Shown here piece after piece: positions 1 to 7,581 of a DNA stretch of 64,000 nucleotides; position 1 is the first letter of the stretch; each line of letters starts with the position of its first letter. The notes below the pieces were generated by a model, which searched no databases, was not told the DNA's origin, and saw nothing but the letters and a program-made list of their open reading frames with translations. This stretch comes from Phytohabitans aurantiacus (GTDB taxonomy: Bacteria > Actinomycetota > Actinomycetes > Mycobacteriales > Micromonosporaceae). Location: positions 1 through 64,000 of the forward strand of contig NZ_BSDI01000015.1 of assembly GCF_027923225.1 (NCBI RefSeq), in the 5' to 3' direction. The position numbers and the translations under genes were made by a program.

Positions 1-334
1 TCAACACAAGACCCCGAATGACCCTCGGCTGGGCCAACCCAGCTGACAAAATGGCCCAACTACTCGGTGTTGCAACCACCGGTTGAGCTCGCCTCTGGCA
101 GCAATAAGTGTTCAAGATCTCGCAGATGCCTGAACAAGACGAGTGGCTGCGCGCACGGACATGGAAGGGACGTCGTCGGGTCGGTGGGGCTTGGCTCGCG
201 GAGTCGGCAGCGTGGGCCGGGGGTTTCGGCGAGCGCTTGCGAGCCGCCGGCCCGCGCGGTGCCCGCGGGAGCATGCGGTCCGCAGGTGAGTCGGACCGGG
301 GCAAAATGCAAGTCGAGCGATCTGCGGAGAATAG
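1..334. other. No gene supported at the window start
   Basis: Open frames exist on both strands here, but none has a plausible start signal or recognisable protein, and they look like chance frames in GC-rich DNA. The only structure I see is a small hairpin, GCTGGG-CCAA-CCCAGC, at 28-43. It may be the 3' flank of the minus-strand gene ending at 335, or the edge of a gene lying outside the window. Confidence 0.5.
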
Positions 335-1090
335 CTAGGTGCGGAGGCGGGTGGCCATTGTTTTGGCCAGGGTCCGGGCTTGGTTTTCGTCGTCGCCGGA
401 CAGGCTCAGCGTGCTGACGAAATAGCCGACGCGGACGACCACGATATAGGTGATTCGGTTGCCGGAGAGTTGGCTGATTAGCAGGGAGTTGTCGCCGGCG
501 AAGCCTCGGTCGGTTACTGAGAGTTTGATGTCTGCGCCGTCCGGGACGGAGAAGCCTCGGCAGGTTATGAGGACGCGGCTGATGTCGAGGATGTTCGCTG
601 AGGCGTCGGGGTAGAGCTCGACGATCTGCCAGGCGTTCCAGCCGTCTGGGCCTAGGTAGGTAGCGGCGCGTGCGGCTCGGCGTTGGGCTGGCGTTTGGTA
701 GTTGGACTCGCGGTAGTCGGGGCAGCCCGAAACGATGGTGGAGATGGGCCAGTCTGGGCCGTCCGGGCCCTGGTCGTCGAGCTCGCCGGCCTCGACTTGG
801 GTGAAGGAGAAGTCGGGGACCCTCAGGAGAGCCGACTGCGGTACGGCGGTGGGGACCGCCGCGGGTGGGGAGACCGAGGCGCCGGGGCGGGGTGGTGGCG
901 CGGCAGATGGGCGGAGTGCTGCCCAGCATGCTCCCGCGCCGGCGACGGCGAGCACCGTGCAGGCGGCGGCCAGGGCCTGGCGGCGGCTGCGTTGGCGGGC
1001 GCGGCGGCGGAGTTGGTCTGGGGAGGCGAACGGGGCTGGTGGTTGGGCGCCGTGCATCTGCTCGAAGAGCGTCGAAAGGTTGTCAGACAT
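335..1090 (-). CDS. Membrane protein, probable partner of the ECF sigma factor
   Basis: The 251-residue protein has a short Arg-rich cytoplasmic N-terminus, one hydrophobic segment at about residues 39-60 and a long extracytoplasmic part with Pro-rich linker. This is the layout of anti-sigma or sensor proteins encoded beside SigE-family sigma factors. Its ATG overlaps the stop of the upstream sigma gene by 8 bp, so the two are translationally coupled. I do not see the zinc-binding HxxxCxxC anti-sigma motif, so calling it an anti-sigma factor is inference from position and topology only. The extracellular part is not recognised. Confidence 0.7.
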   Translation of the reverse strand: MSDNLSTLFEQMHGAQPPAPFASPDQLRRRARQRSRRQALAAACTVLAVAGAGACWAALRPSAAPPPRPGASVSPPAAVPTAVPQSALLRVPDFSFTQVEAGELDDQGPDGPDWPISTIVSGCPDYRESNYQTPAQRRAARAATYLGPDGWNAWQIVELYPDASANILDISRVLITCRGFSVPDGADIKLSVTDRGFAGDNSLLISQLSGNRITYIVVVRVGYFVSTLSLSGDDENQARTLAKTMATRLRT

Positions 1091-1580
1091 GGGTGCCCTC
1101 CGACGGGTCCAGGGCGAGCAGTTCGGCGAGCGCGCGACGGCCGCGGGTGAGGCGGGCCTTGGTGGTGCCGGTCGCTACGCCTGTTTCGCGGGCTACCTCG
1201 GCCACTGGCAGGCCGACGAGGTGGTGGAGCACGATCGCCTCGCGTTGGGGTACCGGCAGGCGTCTGAGGGCGGAGATCAGGAGGACGGTGTCGGGGTTGG
1301 GGCCGGGGATCGATGGCGGTGGGCCGGCGCGGCGGTGGGCGAAGACGGCGTTTCGGGCGCGGCGCCAGCGGCTGATGGCGATCCGGCGGGCGACGGTGCG
1401 TACCCAGGCTTCGGGGTCGCCGTATCCGCGCACCGTCGACCAGCGTTGCCACGCGCGGGCGTATGCCTCCTGGATGACGTCTTGGGCTTCGGCGGCGTTG
1501 CCGGTCAGGGCGTACAGGCACTCGAAGAGCCGCTGTCGGCTCTCCGCGTAAAAGGCATCAAACCCGTCGTTTTCCGCCAC
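1083..1580 (-). CDS. SigE-family ECF RNA polymerase sigma factor
   Basis: The 165-residue protein has region 2 (FDAFYAESRQRLFECLYAL, then DVIQEAYARAWQRW) and region 4 with a helix-turn-helix (LPVPQREAIVLHHLVGLPVA, then GTTKARLTRGRRAL). It lacks region 3, as group IV factors do, and the length is normal. I chose the GTG at 1580 because GGGGAG lies 5 nt upstream; a GTG at 1586 would leave no ribosome-site spacing. It would direct RNA polymerase to promoters responding to an unknown signal, probably sensed through the overlapping membrane protein downstream. Confidence 0.9.
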   Translation of the reverse strand: MAENDGFDAFYAESRQRLFECLYALTGNAAEAQDVIQEAYARAWQRWSTVRGYGDPEAWVRTVARRIAISRWRRARNAVFAHRRAGPPPSIPGPNPDTVLLISALRRLPVPQREAIVLHHLVGLPVAEVARETGVATGTTKARLTRGRRALAELLALDPSEGTHV

Positions 1581-1642
1581 GACCACTCCCCGGCGCTGAC
1601 CGAACCGACCCTAGTCACGCCTGCCCAGCCGAAAAGGTTGCG

Positions 1643-1689
1643 AATCTTGATGACTTAGTGCGCGCTGGTGGTCGTAAGTCATCAAGATT
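1643..1689. repeat. Palindrome with 15-bp arms
   Basis: AATCTTGATGACTTA at 1643-1657 is repeated inverted at 1675-1689 with a 17-nt loop. The right arm covers the stop codon of the DUF559 gene. It may terminate transcription from that gene before the sigma operon, but there is no U tract. The AT-rich arms stand out from the GC-rich surroundings and resemble the dispersed palindromes near 49-50 kb in style, though not in sequence. Confidence 0.75.
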
Positions 1690-2632
1690 GCGCGGGAGGA
1701 GACCAGCCAGCGGCCTCCAAGGCGCGGCGAAGTTGAGCTGCCACATCGTCGGGGCGGCTGCGGATCCAGGATGCCGGAAATCGTAGAGTTCGGTCGCCCT
1801 TGATCCAGACGTCGTTCTGGCGTCGCATGTCGGCTTCCCAATGGCGTACCTCCATATGGTGAGCGCCGTCGACCTCGGCGTGCAGGTGCCACTCGCGCCA
1901 ATACGCGTCGAGAAAACGGAGCCTGCCGCTGGCGTCCACGCGTCGCTCCTGCAGGTCGGGTCGGGGGAGCCGGTATCGGCGGCAGAGCCGCACGAAGTCG
2001 ATCTCGGAGAGGGCCGTCGCGGCCCCTTCCAGATCACCTATCGTCTCCAGGATGATTCGTCGGCGGCGCAAGCGAGGGAGCACGGAGACGACCTCTCGCA
2101 ACTCCCCTGGCAGGACTCTGCGCTGCTGGCAGCCCGCAGCTAGCGCCACGCGTGCATCATCGTCGCTGCGGGCCCAGGCGGCGGCGTCCACCAGCGATCG
2201 CGGAGTGGTCGTGCGCATGGGACGGCCGACCTGGATGTGGTCGTCGGGCAGGACCGTGGTGCGGTGTACGACGACAGCTGGCATGTCGATCGGCAGGTGG
2301 CGGAGCAGCCCGCTGGGCACCCGCGTCGCGGACACCAACACATAGATGGGCTCGGCCTGCAGGCCGCGGACACCAGACTCCAGTGCGGCGGTCGCCCCCG
2401 CGAGTAAAGCGCCGCGGCCGGCTGCCAGGACCGCGACCCAGAGTTGCTGGTCACGGGTGAGCCTGCCGTTGGTCGTTGCCAGGATGCCGCGGCAGATCGT
2501 TCGCCAGCGTCCAGAGCGCACCATGCGCCGCACGGTGGCGTGACCCACCGACTCGACAGCCTGTCGCGTGGTCAGTACGCCGGACTGGTCGAAGGCGAGC
2601 CGGTCGAGGCGCGACGCGGGCAAGGCCGTCAC
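1682..2632 (-). CDS. AbiEi-antitoxin-like N-terminal domain plus DUF559-type domain protein
   Basis: The 316-residue protein begins with a winged-helix-like segment (FDQSGVLTTRQAVESVGHAT, then VRSGRWRTICRGIL) typical of the AbiEi_4 N-terminal domain. It ends with a DUF559/Vsr-like fold showing RFLDAYWREWHLHAEVDGAH and a conserved W...R-D containing helix. Such proteins are common orphans in actinobacteria. No cognate AbiEii nucleotidyltransferase toxin lies beside it, so a toxin-antitoxin role is not supported. The start is a GTG at 2632, 30 bp from the divergent maf gene. Function unknown, possibly a nuclease-fold DNA-binding protein. Confidence 0.75.
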   Translation of the reverse strand: MTALPASRLDRLAFDQSGVLTTRQAVESVGHATVRRMVRSGRWRTICRGILATTNGRLTRDQQLWVAVLAAGRGALLAGATAALESGVRGLQAEPIYVLVSATRVPSGLLRHLPIDMPAVVVHRTTVLPDDHIQVGRPMRTTTPRSLVDAAAWARSDDDARVALAAGCQQRRVLPGELREVVSVLPRLRRRRIILETIGDLEGAATALSEIDFVRLCRRYRLPRPDLQERRVDASGRLRFLDAYWREWHLHAEVDGAHHMEVRHWEADMRRQNDVWIKGDRTLRFPASWIRSRPDDVAAQLRRALEAAGWSPPAQS

Positions 2633-2649
2633 TCACGCAGTCTGACCGG

Positions 2650-2655
2650 TAGCGT
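2650..2655 (+). promoter_or_regulatory. Leaderless-type -10 box for maf
   Basis: TAGCGT is followed by exactly 7 nt and the GTG start at 2663. There is no Shine-Dalgarno sequence, so transcription probably begins at the start codon. No good -35 is visible. Confidence 0.55.
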
Positions 2656-2662
2656 CGGAGCC

Positions 2663-3256
2663 GTGCGTACCCACAACGGGCCGCGGCTGGTGCTCGCGTC
2701 GGCGAGTCCGGCGCGGCGCAAGCTGCTTCAAGCCGCCGGCATCGAGCCGGAAGTCCTGGTCAGCGGCGTCGACGAGTCAGTGATCGAGGCGGCCACAGCC
2801 GAAGAACTGTGTCTCACACTCGCCAGGATGAAGGCAGAAGCCGTCAGACAGCCCGATGCGCTCGTGCTCGGCTGTGACTCCGTGCTCGCCTTCGAGGGCG
2901 AGATTCTGGGCAAGCCCGCCGACGCCGACGAAGCGACCAAGCGGTGGCTGCGGATGCGCGGTCGGAGCGGCGTACTGCACACCGGTCACTTCCTGATCGA
3001 CGGGGACAGCAGGGCGGAAGCCGTCGCCAAGACCACCGTCTGGTTCGCCGACGTCAGCGACGCCGAGATCGCCGCGTACGTGGCAACGGGCGAGCCGCTG
3101 CTGGTGGCGGGAGCGTTCACGATCGACGGGATTGGTGGGGCGTTCATCGAGCGGGTTGAGGGCGATCATGGCAACGTGATCGGCTTGTCGTTGCCGCTGC
3201 TGCGTAGGCTGCTCGGCGAACTTGGATATTCGATCACCGATTTGTGGAGGCGATGA
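2663..3256 (+). CDS. maf: Maf/YhdE-family nucleoside triphosphate pyrophosphatase
   Basis: Maf proteins hydrolyse non-canonical or excess NTPs (dTTP/UTP or modified nucleotides) to monophosphates and pyrophosphate in the cytosol, and are linked to division control and base-pool cleaning. The 197-residue protein starts with the signature LVLASASPARRKLLQAAGI and carries the conserved LGCDSVL segment with the catalytic Asp. The frame is open further upstream, but the GTG at 2663 is the first start that gives the normal family N-terminus. The next gene's start overlaps this stop (TGATG), so the methyltransferase is coupled to it. Confidence 0.93.
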   Translation: MRTHNGPRLVLASASPARRKLLQAAGIEPEVLVSGVDESVIEAATAEELCLTLARMKAEAVRQPDALVLGCDSVLAFEGEILGKPADADEATKRWLRMRGRSGVLHTGHFLIDGDSRAEAVAKTTVWFADVSDAEIAAYVATGEPLLVAGAFTIDGIGGAFIERVEGDHGNVIGLSLPLLRRLLGELGYSITDLWRR

Positions 3257-3909
3257 TGACGCTCAAGACGATGCAGATGACCGCTGAGTTGCAGGCGTAC
3301 GTCGTCGCCCACGGCACGCCGCCCGACGAGATCGTCCAGGATCTGATCGACGAGACGCAGGCGGCGCTGCCCGACGACGCGGAGATGCAGGTCGCGCCCG
3401 AGCAGGCGGCCCTGCTGATGTTCCTGACCAAGCTGATCGGCGCGCGTCAGGCCGTCGAGGTGGGCACATTCACCGGGCTGTCGTCGCTGTCGATCGCACG
3501 CGGACTGCCCGCCGACGGCAAGCTGACGTGCTTCGACATCTCGGACGAGTACACGTCGGTGGCGCGGCGATACTGGGAGCGGGCCGGGGTGGCTGACCGG
3601 ATCGAGCTGCGGATCGGGCCGGCGGCGGACCGGCTCAAGGAGTTGCCGGCCGAGCCGCACCTGGATTTGGCGTTCATCGACGCCGACAAGCCCGGATACC
3701 CCGCGTACTGGGCGGAGATCGTGCCGCGCATGCGCCCGGGCGGACTGATTCTCGTGGACAACGTCCTGCGCCACGGCCGGGTGCTCGCCCCAGTCAATGA
3801 GGGCGATCACGCGATCGCGAAGTTCAACGAGCAGGTGATGGGCGACGACCGGGTGGACCAGGTGCTGCTGCCGGTCGCAGACGGACTAACGCTGGCCCGT
3901 CGCAGGTAA
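3256..3909 (+). CDS. Class I SAM-dependent O-methyltransferase (family 3)
   Basis: The 217-residue protein matches the catechol/caffeoyl-CoA O-methyltransferase-like family: AVEVGTFTGLSSLSIARGLP is the SAM-binding motif I, followed by the metal-site segment LAFIDADKPGYPAYW and LILVDNVLRHGRV. It probably methylates a catechol-type or other small hydroxylated substrate using a divalent metal. GGAGG at 3246-3250 sits 5 nt before the ATG at 3256; an ATG at 3253 is also possible but too close to the ribosome site. It overlaps the maf stop. The actual substrate cannot be told. Confidence 0.9.
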   Translation: MTLKTMQMTAELQAYVVAHGTPPDEIVQDLIDETQAALPDDAEMQVAPEQAALLMFLTKLIGARQAVEVGTFTGLSSLSIARGLPADGKLTCFDISDEYTSVARRYWERAGVADRIELRIGPAADRLKELPAEPHLDLAFIDADKPGYPAYWAEIVPRMRPGGLILVDNVLRHGRVLAPVNEGDHAIAKFNEQVMGDDRVDQVLLPVADGLTLARRR

Positions 3910-3917
3910 CCAGCGCG

Positions 3918-5063
3918 CTAGCCCGTCGCGGGTAGAAGACGGAGGCGAGCCACGAGCAGCGCTGCCACGGCGATGAACGCGGGCAGCAGTAGGAACGCCA
4001 TGTGTGGCCCGATGCCGTCGGCCACCCATCCCAGTACCAGTGGTGCGACGCCGAACCCGACCGCGACCGAGTACGACGAGTACGCCACCGCGCGGTCGGG
4101 TTGGTCGCCCGCCGCGGCCAGCGCCATCGACACGCCCAACGGGTAGTGCAGGGCGTTGCCGAGGCCCACCACGACCAGGCCGGCGGCGGCGAGCCAGCCG
4201 ACCGGCGAGGTCCAGAAGATCGCGAATCCGGCGAGGCTCACGGCGAGCGCCCCGAGCAGCAGCGGCGCGGGCGCGACCCGCAGCGCGATGCGTCCACCGA
4301 TCAGCCGCCCGGCGAACATGCCCGCCACGATCGACGCGACGGTTGCGGACGCCGCTCCCGGTGACATGCCGGCGTGGGTGCGCAGTACGTCGGCCGCCCA
4401 CAGCGACAGGCACACCTCTATCGAGGCGGTGGCGGCCATGAGGGTCCAGGCGATCCAGTAGGCGCGTGGCAACGGCGTGCGCTCCGGTGGGCCACCAGAC
4501 AACGCCGGGCCGGCCGGAAGGCGTACTCGAAAAATCAACGACGCGACGGTGACCAACGCGACCAGAAGGATCACGACGGCGAGGCCCGGCCGCCAGGTGA
4601 GGCCGGCGCCCACCGTGAGGCCGACCACGATCGGTGCGAGGACGCCGACGCCGGCGGCAGCCGCGTTGGCCTCGCTGAGCGCGGCCGGCGCGGCCGGACC
4701 GTGATGGTCCGAGAGCGCGGTGTTGACGGCGCAGACCACCCAGGTGCCGAAGGCGGAGGCGAGCATCGTCGCGGTGAGCGTCGCCGGGAGTGGCCGGAAG
4801 GCGCACAGGATGAGCACGGAGGCGACGACGCCGGCGAGACCGGCCCAGAGGGTGCGCCCGCGGCCGATCCGCTGTGCCAGTGCCGGAAACGTCGCCGCGC
4901 CGAGCAGGCCGCCCGCCGCGAGCGCGGTGCTGTGGAGGCTGGCGATGGCGGCGGTCGTGCCCTGCTCGTCGCGCAGTAGCGGCACCACCGGACCGAATCC
5001 GTAGAGGAAGAAGCCCCAGGCGCCGAGCTGCGCGTAGATCAGCCACGTCACGCGGTCGTGCAT
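3918..5063 (-). CDS. MFS transporter
   Basis: This is a 381-residue, roughly 12-helix major facilitator protein of the YbjJ/drug-or-sugar efflux type, with the N-terminal helix WLIYAQLGAWGFFLYGFGPV and the loop 2-3 motif around RIGRGRTLWAGL. The frame continues upstream, but that part is Arg-rich and crosses the hairpin at 5069-5100, so I take the ATG at 5063. A GTG at 5075, inside the hairpin, is the alternative. It converges with the methyltransferase gene, leaving 8 bp between stops. Substrate unknown. Confidence 0.88.
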   Translation of the reverse strand: MHDRVTWLIYAQLGAWGFFLYGFGPVVPLLRDEQGTTAAIASLHSTALAAGGLLGAATFPALAQRIGRGRTLWAGLAGVVASVLILCAFRPLPATLTATMLASAFGTWVVCAVNTALSDHHGPAAPAALSEANAAAAGVGVLAPIVVGLTVGAGLTWRPGLAVVILLVALVTVASLIFRVRLPAGPALSGGPPERTPLPRAYWIAWTLMAATASIEVCLSLWAADVLRTHAGMSPGAASATVASIVAGMFAGRLIGGRIALRVAPAPLLLGALAVSLAGFAIFWTSPVGWLAAAGLVVVGLGNALHYPLGVSMALAAAGDQPDRAVAYSSYSVAVGFGVAPLVLGWVADGIGPHMAFLLLPAFIAVAALLVARLRLLPATG

Positions 5064-5068
5064 GAGGC

Positions 5069-5100
5069 GGGGCACGGTTCCACCGTACGGACCGTGCCCC
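5069..5100 (-). terminator. Hairpin between ABC permease and MFS genes
   Basis: GGGGCACGGT at 5069-5078 pairs perfectly with ACCGTGCCCC at 5091-5100; the loop itself contains the palindrome CCGTACGG. It lies just after the stop of the ABC permease gene on the minus strand and before the MFS start. No U tract follows, so it could be a GC-type terminator or a translational control hairpin for the MFS gene. Confidence 0.5.
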
Positions 5101-5116
5101 GCTCGGCAACTCGTAG

Positions 5117-5863
5117 CTACCGAACGCCCCGTGCGAACGAGCGGCCCGCCCACATGAGCGCCGCCACGGTGAGCACGCCGAGGATCAGCAGCGACTGCCA
5201 CACCTTCGGGTCGCCGGCGTCACCGGCGAAGAGCGCCCGGCTGGCGTCGACCGCCCACGCGAACGGGTTGAACTTGGCGACCGTCGCCACCCAGCCGGTG
5301 AGCGGCAGCAGGATGCCGGAGAGCAGCAGAAGCGGCTGGGCGAGCCCGTTCATGAGCGGGGCCAGCGCGTCTTCGGTCTTGAGCTTGAGGGCGAGCGCGT
5401 TGGACGCCGCCGACATCATCACGCCGATCAGGCCCAGCATGAGGAACGCCAGCAGCAGGTCACCGAGGTGCACCGTCAGCCCGAACGGGATGGCCAGCAC
5501 GGTGATGAGCAGCGCCTGGAAGAGCAGGGTGGCGACGTCACGCAGGGCTCGCCCGAGCATGAGAGCGACGCGGCTGATCGGGGTGACCCGGCTGCGCTCG
5601 ATCACACCGGCACGCAGCTCGGCGATCAGCCCGAACCCGGTGAACATCGCCCCGAACATCGCCAGCATCACCAGCAGGCCGGGCACGAAGATCCGGTATG
5701 CCGCGGCGGCACTGTCGGCCTGGAGCGCGTCTTTGAGCAGCGGGCCGAAGAGCAGCAGGAAGTAGAGCGGCTGGAGCACGCCGATGATCAGCCACACCGG
5801 GTTGCGCAGGATGAGCAACGTCTGGCGCTGGAAGATCAGCCAGGTGTCACGGAACGGTTTCAT
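5117..5863 (-). CDS. ABC-2 type permease (DrrB-like)
   Basis: The 248-residue membrane subunit has about six hydrophobic segments, starting with FRDTWLIFQRQTLLILRNP, which is typical of ABC-2 drug or lipid exporters. The frame is open much further upstream through the ATPase gene, but that is only a shadow frame. The ATG at 5863 follows the ATPase stop by 2 nt, so the two subunits are made from one transcript. It would form the membrane channel with the ATPase encoded just upstream. Substrate unknown. Confidence 0.9.
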   Translation of the reverse strand: MKPFRDTWLIFQRQTLLILRNPVWLIIGVLQPLYFLLLFGPLLKDALQADSAAAAYRIFVPGLLVMLAMFGAMFTGFGLIAELRAGVIERSRVTPISRVALMLGRALRDVATLLFQALLITVLAIPFGLTVHLGDLLLAFLMLGLIGVMMSAASNALALKLKTEDALAPLMNGLAQPLLLLSGILLPLTGWVATVAKFNPFAWAVDASRALFAGDAGDPKVWQSLLILGVLTVAALMWAGRSFARGVR

Positions 5864-5865
5864 CG

Positions 5866-6822
5866 TCAGCTCTCCCGCAGCGATCGGCCGGTCTTCTCCA
5901 GGAACACGTCGTCGAGGCTCGGGCGGTGCAGCTCGATCGAGCCCAGGGCGATGCCGGCGGCGTCGAGCTTGCGCAGGATCAGCGGGATCGCGGTGGCGCC
6001 CTCGTCGACGTAGAGCCGCAGGCCGCCATCGTCGACGGTCTCCAGCTTCTTGATGTATGCCTCGGTGTCGAACAATTCGGCCGCCTTCGGCGTCGAACCG
6101 TTGAGCCCGACGGTGACCACGTCTCCCGAAATCTCGCGCTTGAGCTCGGCGGGAGTGCCCTCGGCGACGATCTGGCCGTGGTCCATGATGGCCATCCGGT
6201 CGCAGAGCGCGTCGGCCTCTTCGAGGTAGTGCGTGGTCACGAAGATCGTCATGCCCTCGGCGCGCAGCCTGCGGATCTCGTCCCACATGTGCGCCCGGCT
6301 CTGCGGGTCGAGGCCGGTGGTGGGCTCGTCGAGGAAGATCACCTTGGGCTCGTGGATGATGCCGAGCGCGATGTCGACGCGCCGGCGCTGGCCGCCCGAG
6401 TAGGTCTTGCACTTGCGGTCGGCGTACTCGGTCAGCTGGAACGCCTCCAGCGCGCGCACCGCGCGGCGCTGAGCCTCCGCCTTGCTGATGCCATACATCC
6501 GGGCGTGCAGCACCAGCTCTTCGCGGGCGCTGACCTCGTCCCACGTGGTGCCGCCCTGCGCGACGTATCCGATGCGCCGGCGCACCTCGCCCGGTGCCTT
6601 ACGCAGGTCGGCGCCCGCGATGGTGGCCTCGCCGCCATCAGGCTCGATGAGCGTCGCCAGCATGCGCAGCGTCGTGGTCTTGCCGGCGCCGTTCGGCCCG
6701 AGGAAACCGAAGATCTCTCCCTCTTGGACGAACAGGTCGACGCCGCGCACCGCCTCAACGGTCTTTGTTTCGCGGCCTTGCCGGGATTTGAACGACTTCC
6801 GTAGACCTTTGGTCTCGATCAT
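5866..6822 (-). CDS. ABC transporter ATP-binding protein (DrrA-like)
   Basis: The 318-residue ATPase shows Walker A GPNGAGKTTTLRML, signature YSGGQRRRVDIALG, Walker B KVIFLDEPTTGLD and the switch His in FVTTHYLEEAD. The C-terminal 80 residues match the DrrA-type extension after the nucleotide-binding domain. It powers export with the ABC-2 permease 2 nt downstream. The ribosome site GGGGAG is 7 nt upstream of the ATG. A PadR-type regulator gene lies directly upstream on the same strand, a frequent arrangement for PadR-controlled efflux pumps. Confidence 0.93.
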   Translation of the reverse strand: MIETKGLRKSFKSRQGRETKTVEAVRGVDLFVQEGEIFGFLGPNGAGKTTTLRMLATLIEPDGGEATIAGADLRKAPGEVRRRIGYVAQGGTTWDEVSAREELVLHARMYGISKAEAQRRAVRALEAFQLTEYADRKCKTYSGGQRRRVDIALGIIHEPKVIFLDEPTTGLDPQSRAHMWDEIRRLRAEGMTIFVTTHYLEEADALCDRMAIMDHGQIVAEGTPAELKREISGDVVTVGLNGSTPKAAELFDTEAYIKKLETVDDGGLRLYVDEGATAIPLILRKLDAAGIALGSIELHRPSLDDVFLEKTGRSLRES

Positions 6823-6863
6823 GCCCCGCTCCCCGTGGACACGGATGACTGACTATCGCGCAC

Positions 6864-6893
6864 ACGCTAACGCGATATAACGCAACTAGTCAA
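6864..6893 (-). promoter_or_regulatory. Promoter and direct repeats upstream of the PadR-linked ABC operon
   Basis: On the minus strand TTGACT (6888-6893) and TAGCGT (6864-6869) are 18 bp apart and fit actinobacterial -35 and -10 boxes. TAACGC occurs twice on the plus strand (6868-6873 and 6878-6883), 10 bp apart, one helical turn, between and over these boxes. The repeats are a candidate site for the neighbouring PadR protein; that link is inference. Confidence 0.55.
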
Positions 6894-6902
6894 CCTTGAT
6901 TA

Positions 6903-7505
6903 TTACTCGACCTTGGAGCGCCATTGCTCCCAGCCGGGGTGCGGAGGCATCCTCCCCGGCAGGTACGACGTTCCGGACTCGATCAGCTCCGCCACCCGCT
7001 CGCACCACGCGATCTCGCCCTCGTTGCGCGCCACCGCCAGCTCCCACATCCACGCGACGTGCGGCGGCTTGTCGCGCAACCAGCCCTTCTCGGCGGCCGC
7101 TTCGATGCCGTCGCTGCCGGCGCGGAGCTGGGCCGCCCTGTTGCGCAGCGCCGCAGCCGCCTCGTCGCGGGGCATCGCCGGCAGGAAGGCAAGCGCGGCG
7201 AAGAACGGGTCAGCCGCCGGCTTGACCTCCCACCAGTAGCCCCGGAGCAGGTTTTCGAACTCGTCGACACCCTTCGGCGTGATCTCGTACGTCGTCCGGG
7301 CCGGCCGCGCCCCGACCTGCTCCGTCTTGACCTCGCGCAGCATCTCTTCCTCGGTCAGCTTGCGCAGGGCATGGTAGATCGAGCCGGGCTGAACGTTCCC
7401 CCATTTATCGGCGCTCCAGCTGAGCAGCTCACGGCGCACGTCGTAGCCGTGCACCGGCTGCATCCAGTTGACGAGGCCAAGGATCAGCATGCGCGTTGTC
7501 GACAC
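6903..7505 (-). CDS. PadR-family transcriptional regulator
   Basis: The 200-residue protein has the PadR winged helix at its N-terminus (HGYDVRRELLSWSADKWGN, then PGSIYHALRKLTEEEML) and a Vir-like helical C-terminal half for dimerisation, with a conserved Trp-rich pattern. PadR proteins usually repress multidrug transporters until a ligand binds. It lies 80 bp upstream of the DrrAB-type pair on the same strand and is the likely controller of it and of itself. The GTG at 7505 fits a leaderless start; an ATG 15 nt downstream is the alternative. Confidence 0.9.
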   Translation of the reverse strand: MSTTRMLILGLVNWMQPVHGYDVRRELLSWSADKWGNVQPGSIYHALRKLTEEEMLREVKTEQVGARPARTTYEITPKGVDEFENLLRGYWWEVKPAADPFFAALAFLPAMPRDEAAAALRNRAAQLRAGSDGIEAAAEKGWLRDKPPHVAWMWELAVARNEGEIAWCERVAELIESGTSYLPGRMPPHPGWEQWRSKVE

Positions 7506-7511
7506 CCGACA

Positions 7512-7517
7512 AGCGTA
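7512..7517 (-). promoter_or_regulatory. Leaderless-type -10 box for the padR gene
   Basis: On the minus strand TACGCT is followed by 6 nt and the GTG at 7505, with no ribosome-binding site. This supports the GTG rather than the internal ATG as start. Confidence 0.5.
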
Positions 7518-7568
7518 ATAGGCAAATTTGACTAACCCGCGAGTAACATCAACTTAAGGGCGTCGCTA

Positions 7569-7574
7569 TACACT
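7569..7574 (+). promoter_or_regulatory. Leaderless-type -10 box for the carboxylase gene
   Basis: TACACT is followed by 7 nt (CCCCACC) and the ATG at 7582. There is no purine-rich ribosome site in front of the ATG, so the transcript probably starts at or next to the start codon. Confidence 0.6.
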
Positions 7575-7581
7575 CCCCACC

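Noticed and set aside
60..929. 289-residue Pro/Arg-rich open frame on the minus strand
   Set aside because: It runs antisense-like across the membrane-partner gene in another frame, is dominated by Arg and Pro, and has no start signal or known motif.
1682..2632. AbiE toxin-antitoxin system
   Set aside because: Only an AbiEi-like N-terminal domain is present, and no AbiEii nucleotidyltransferase is adjacent.
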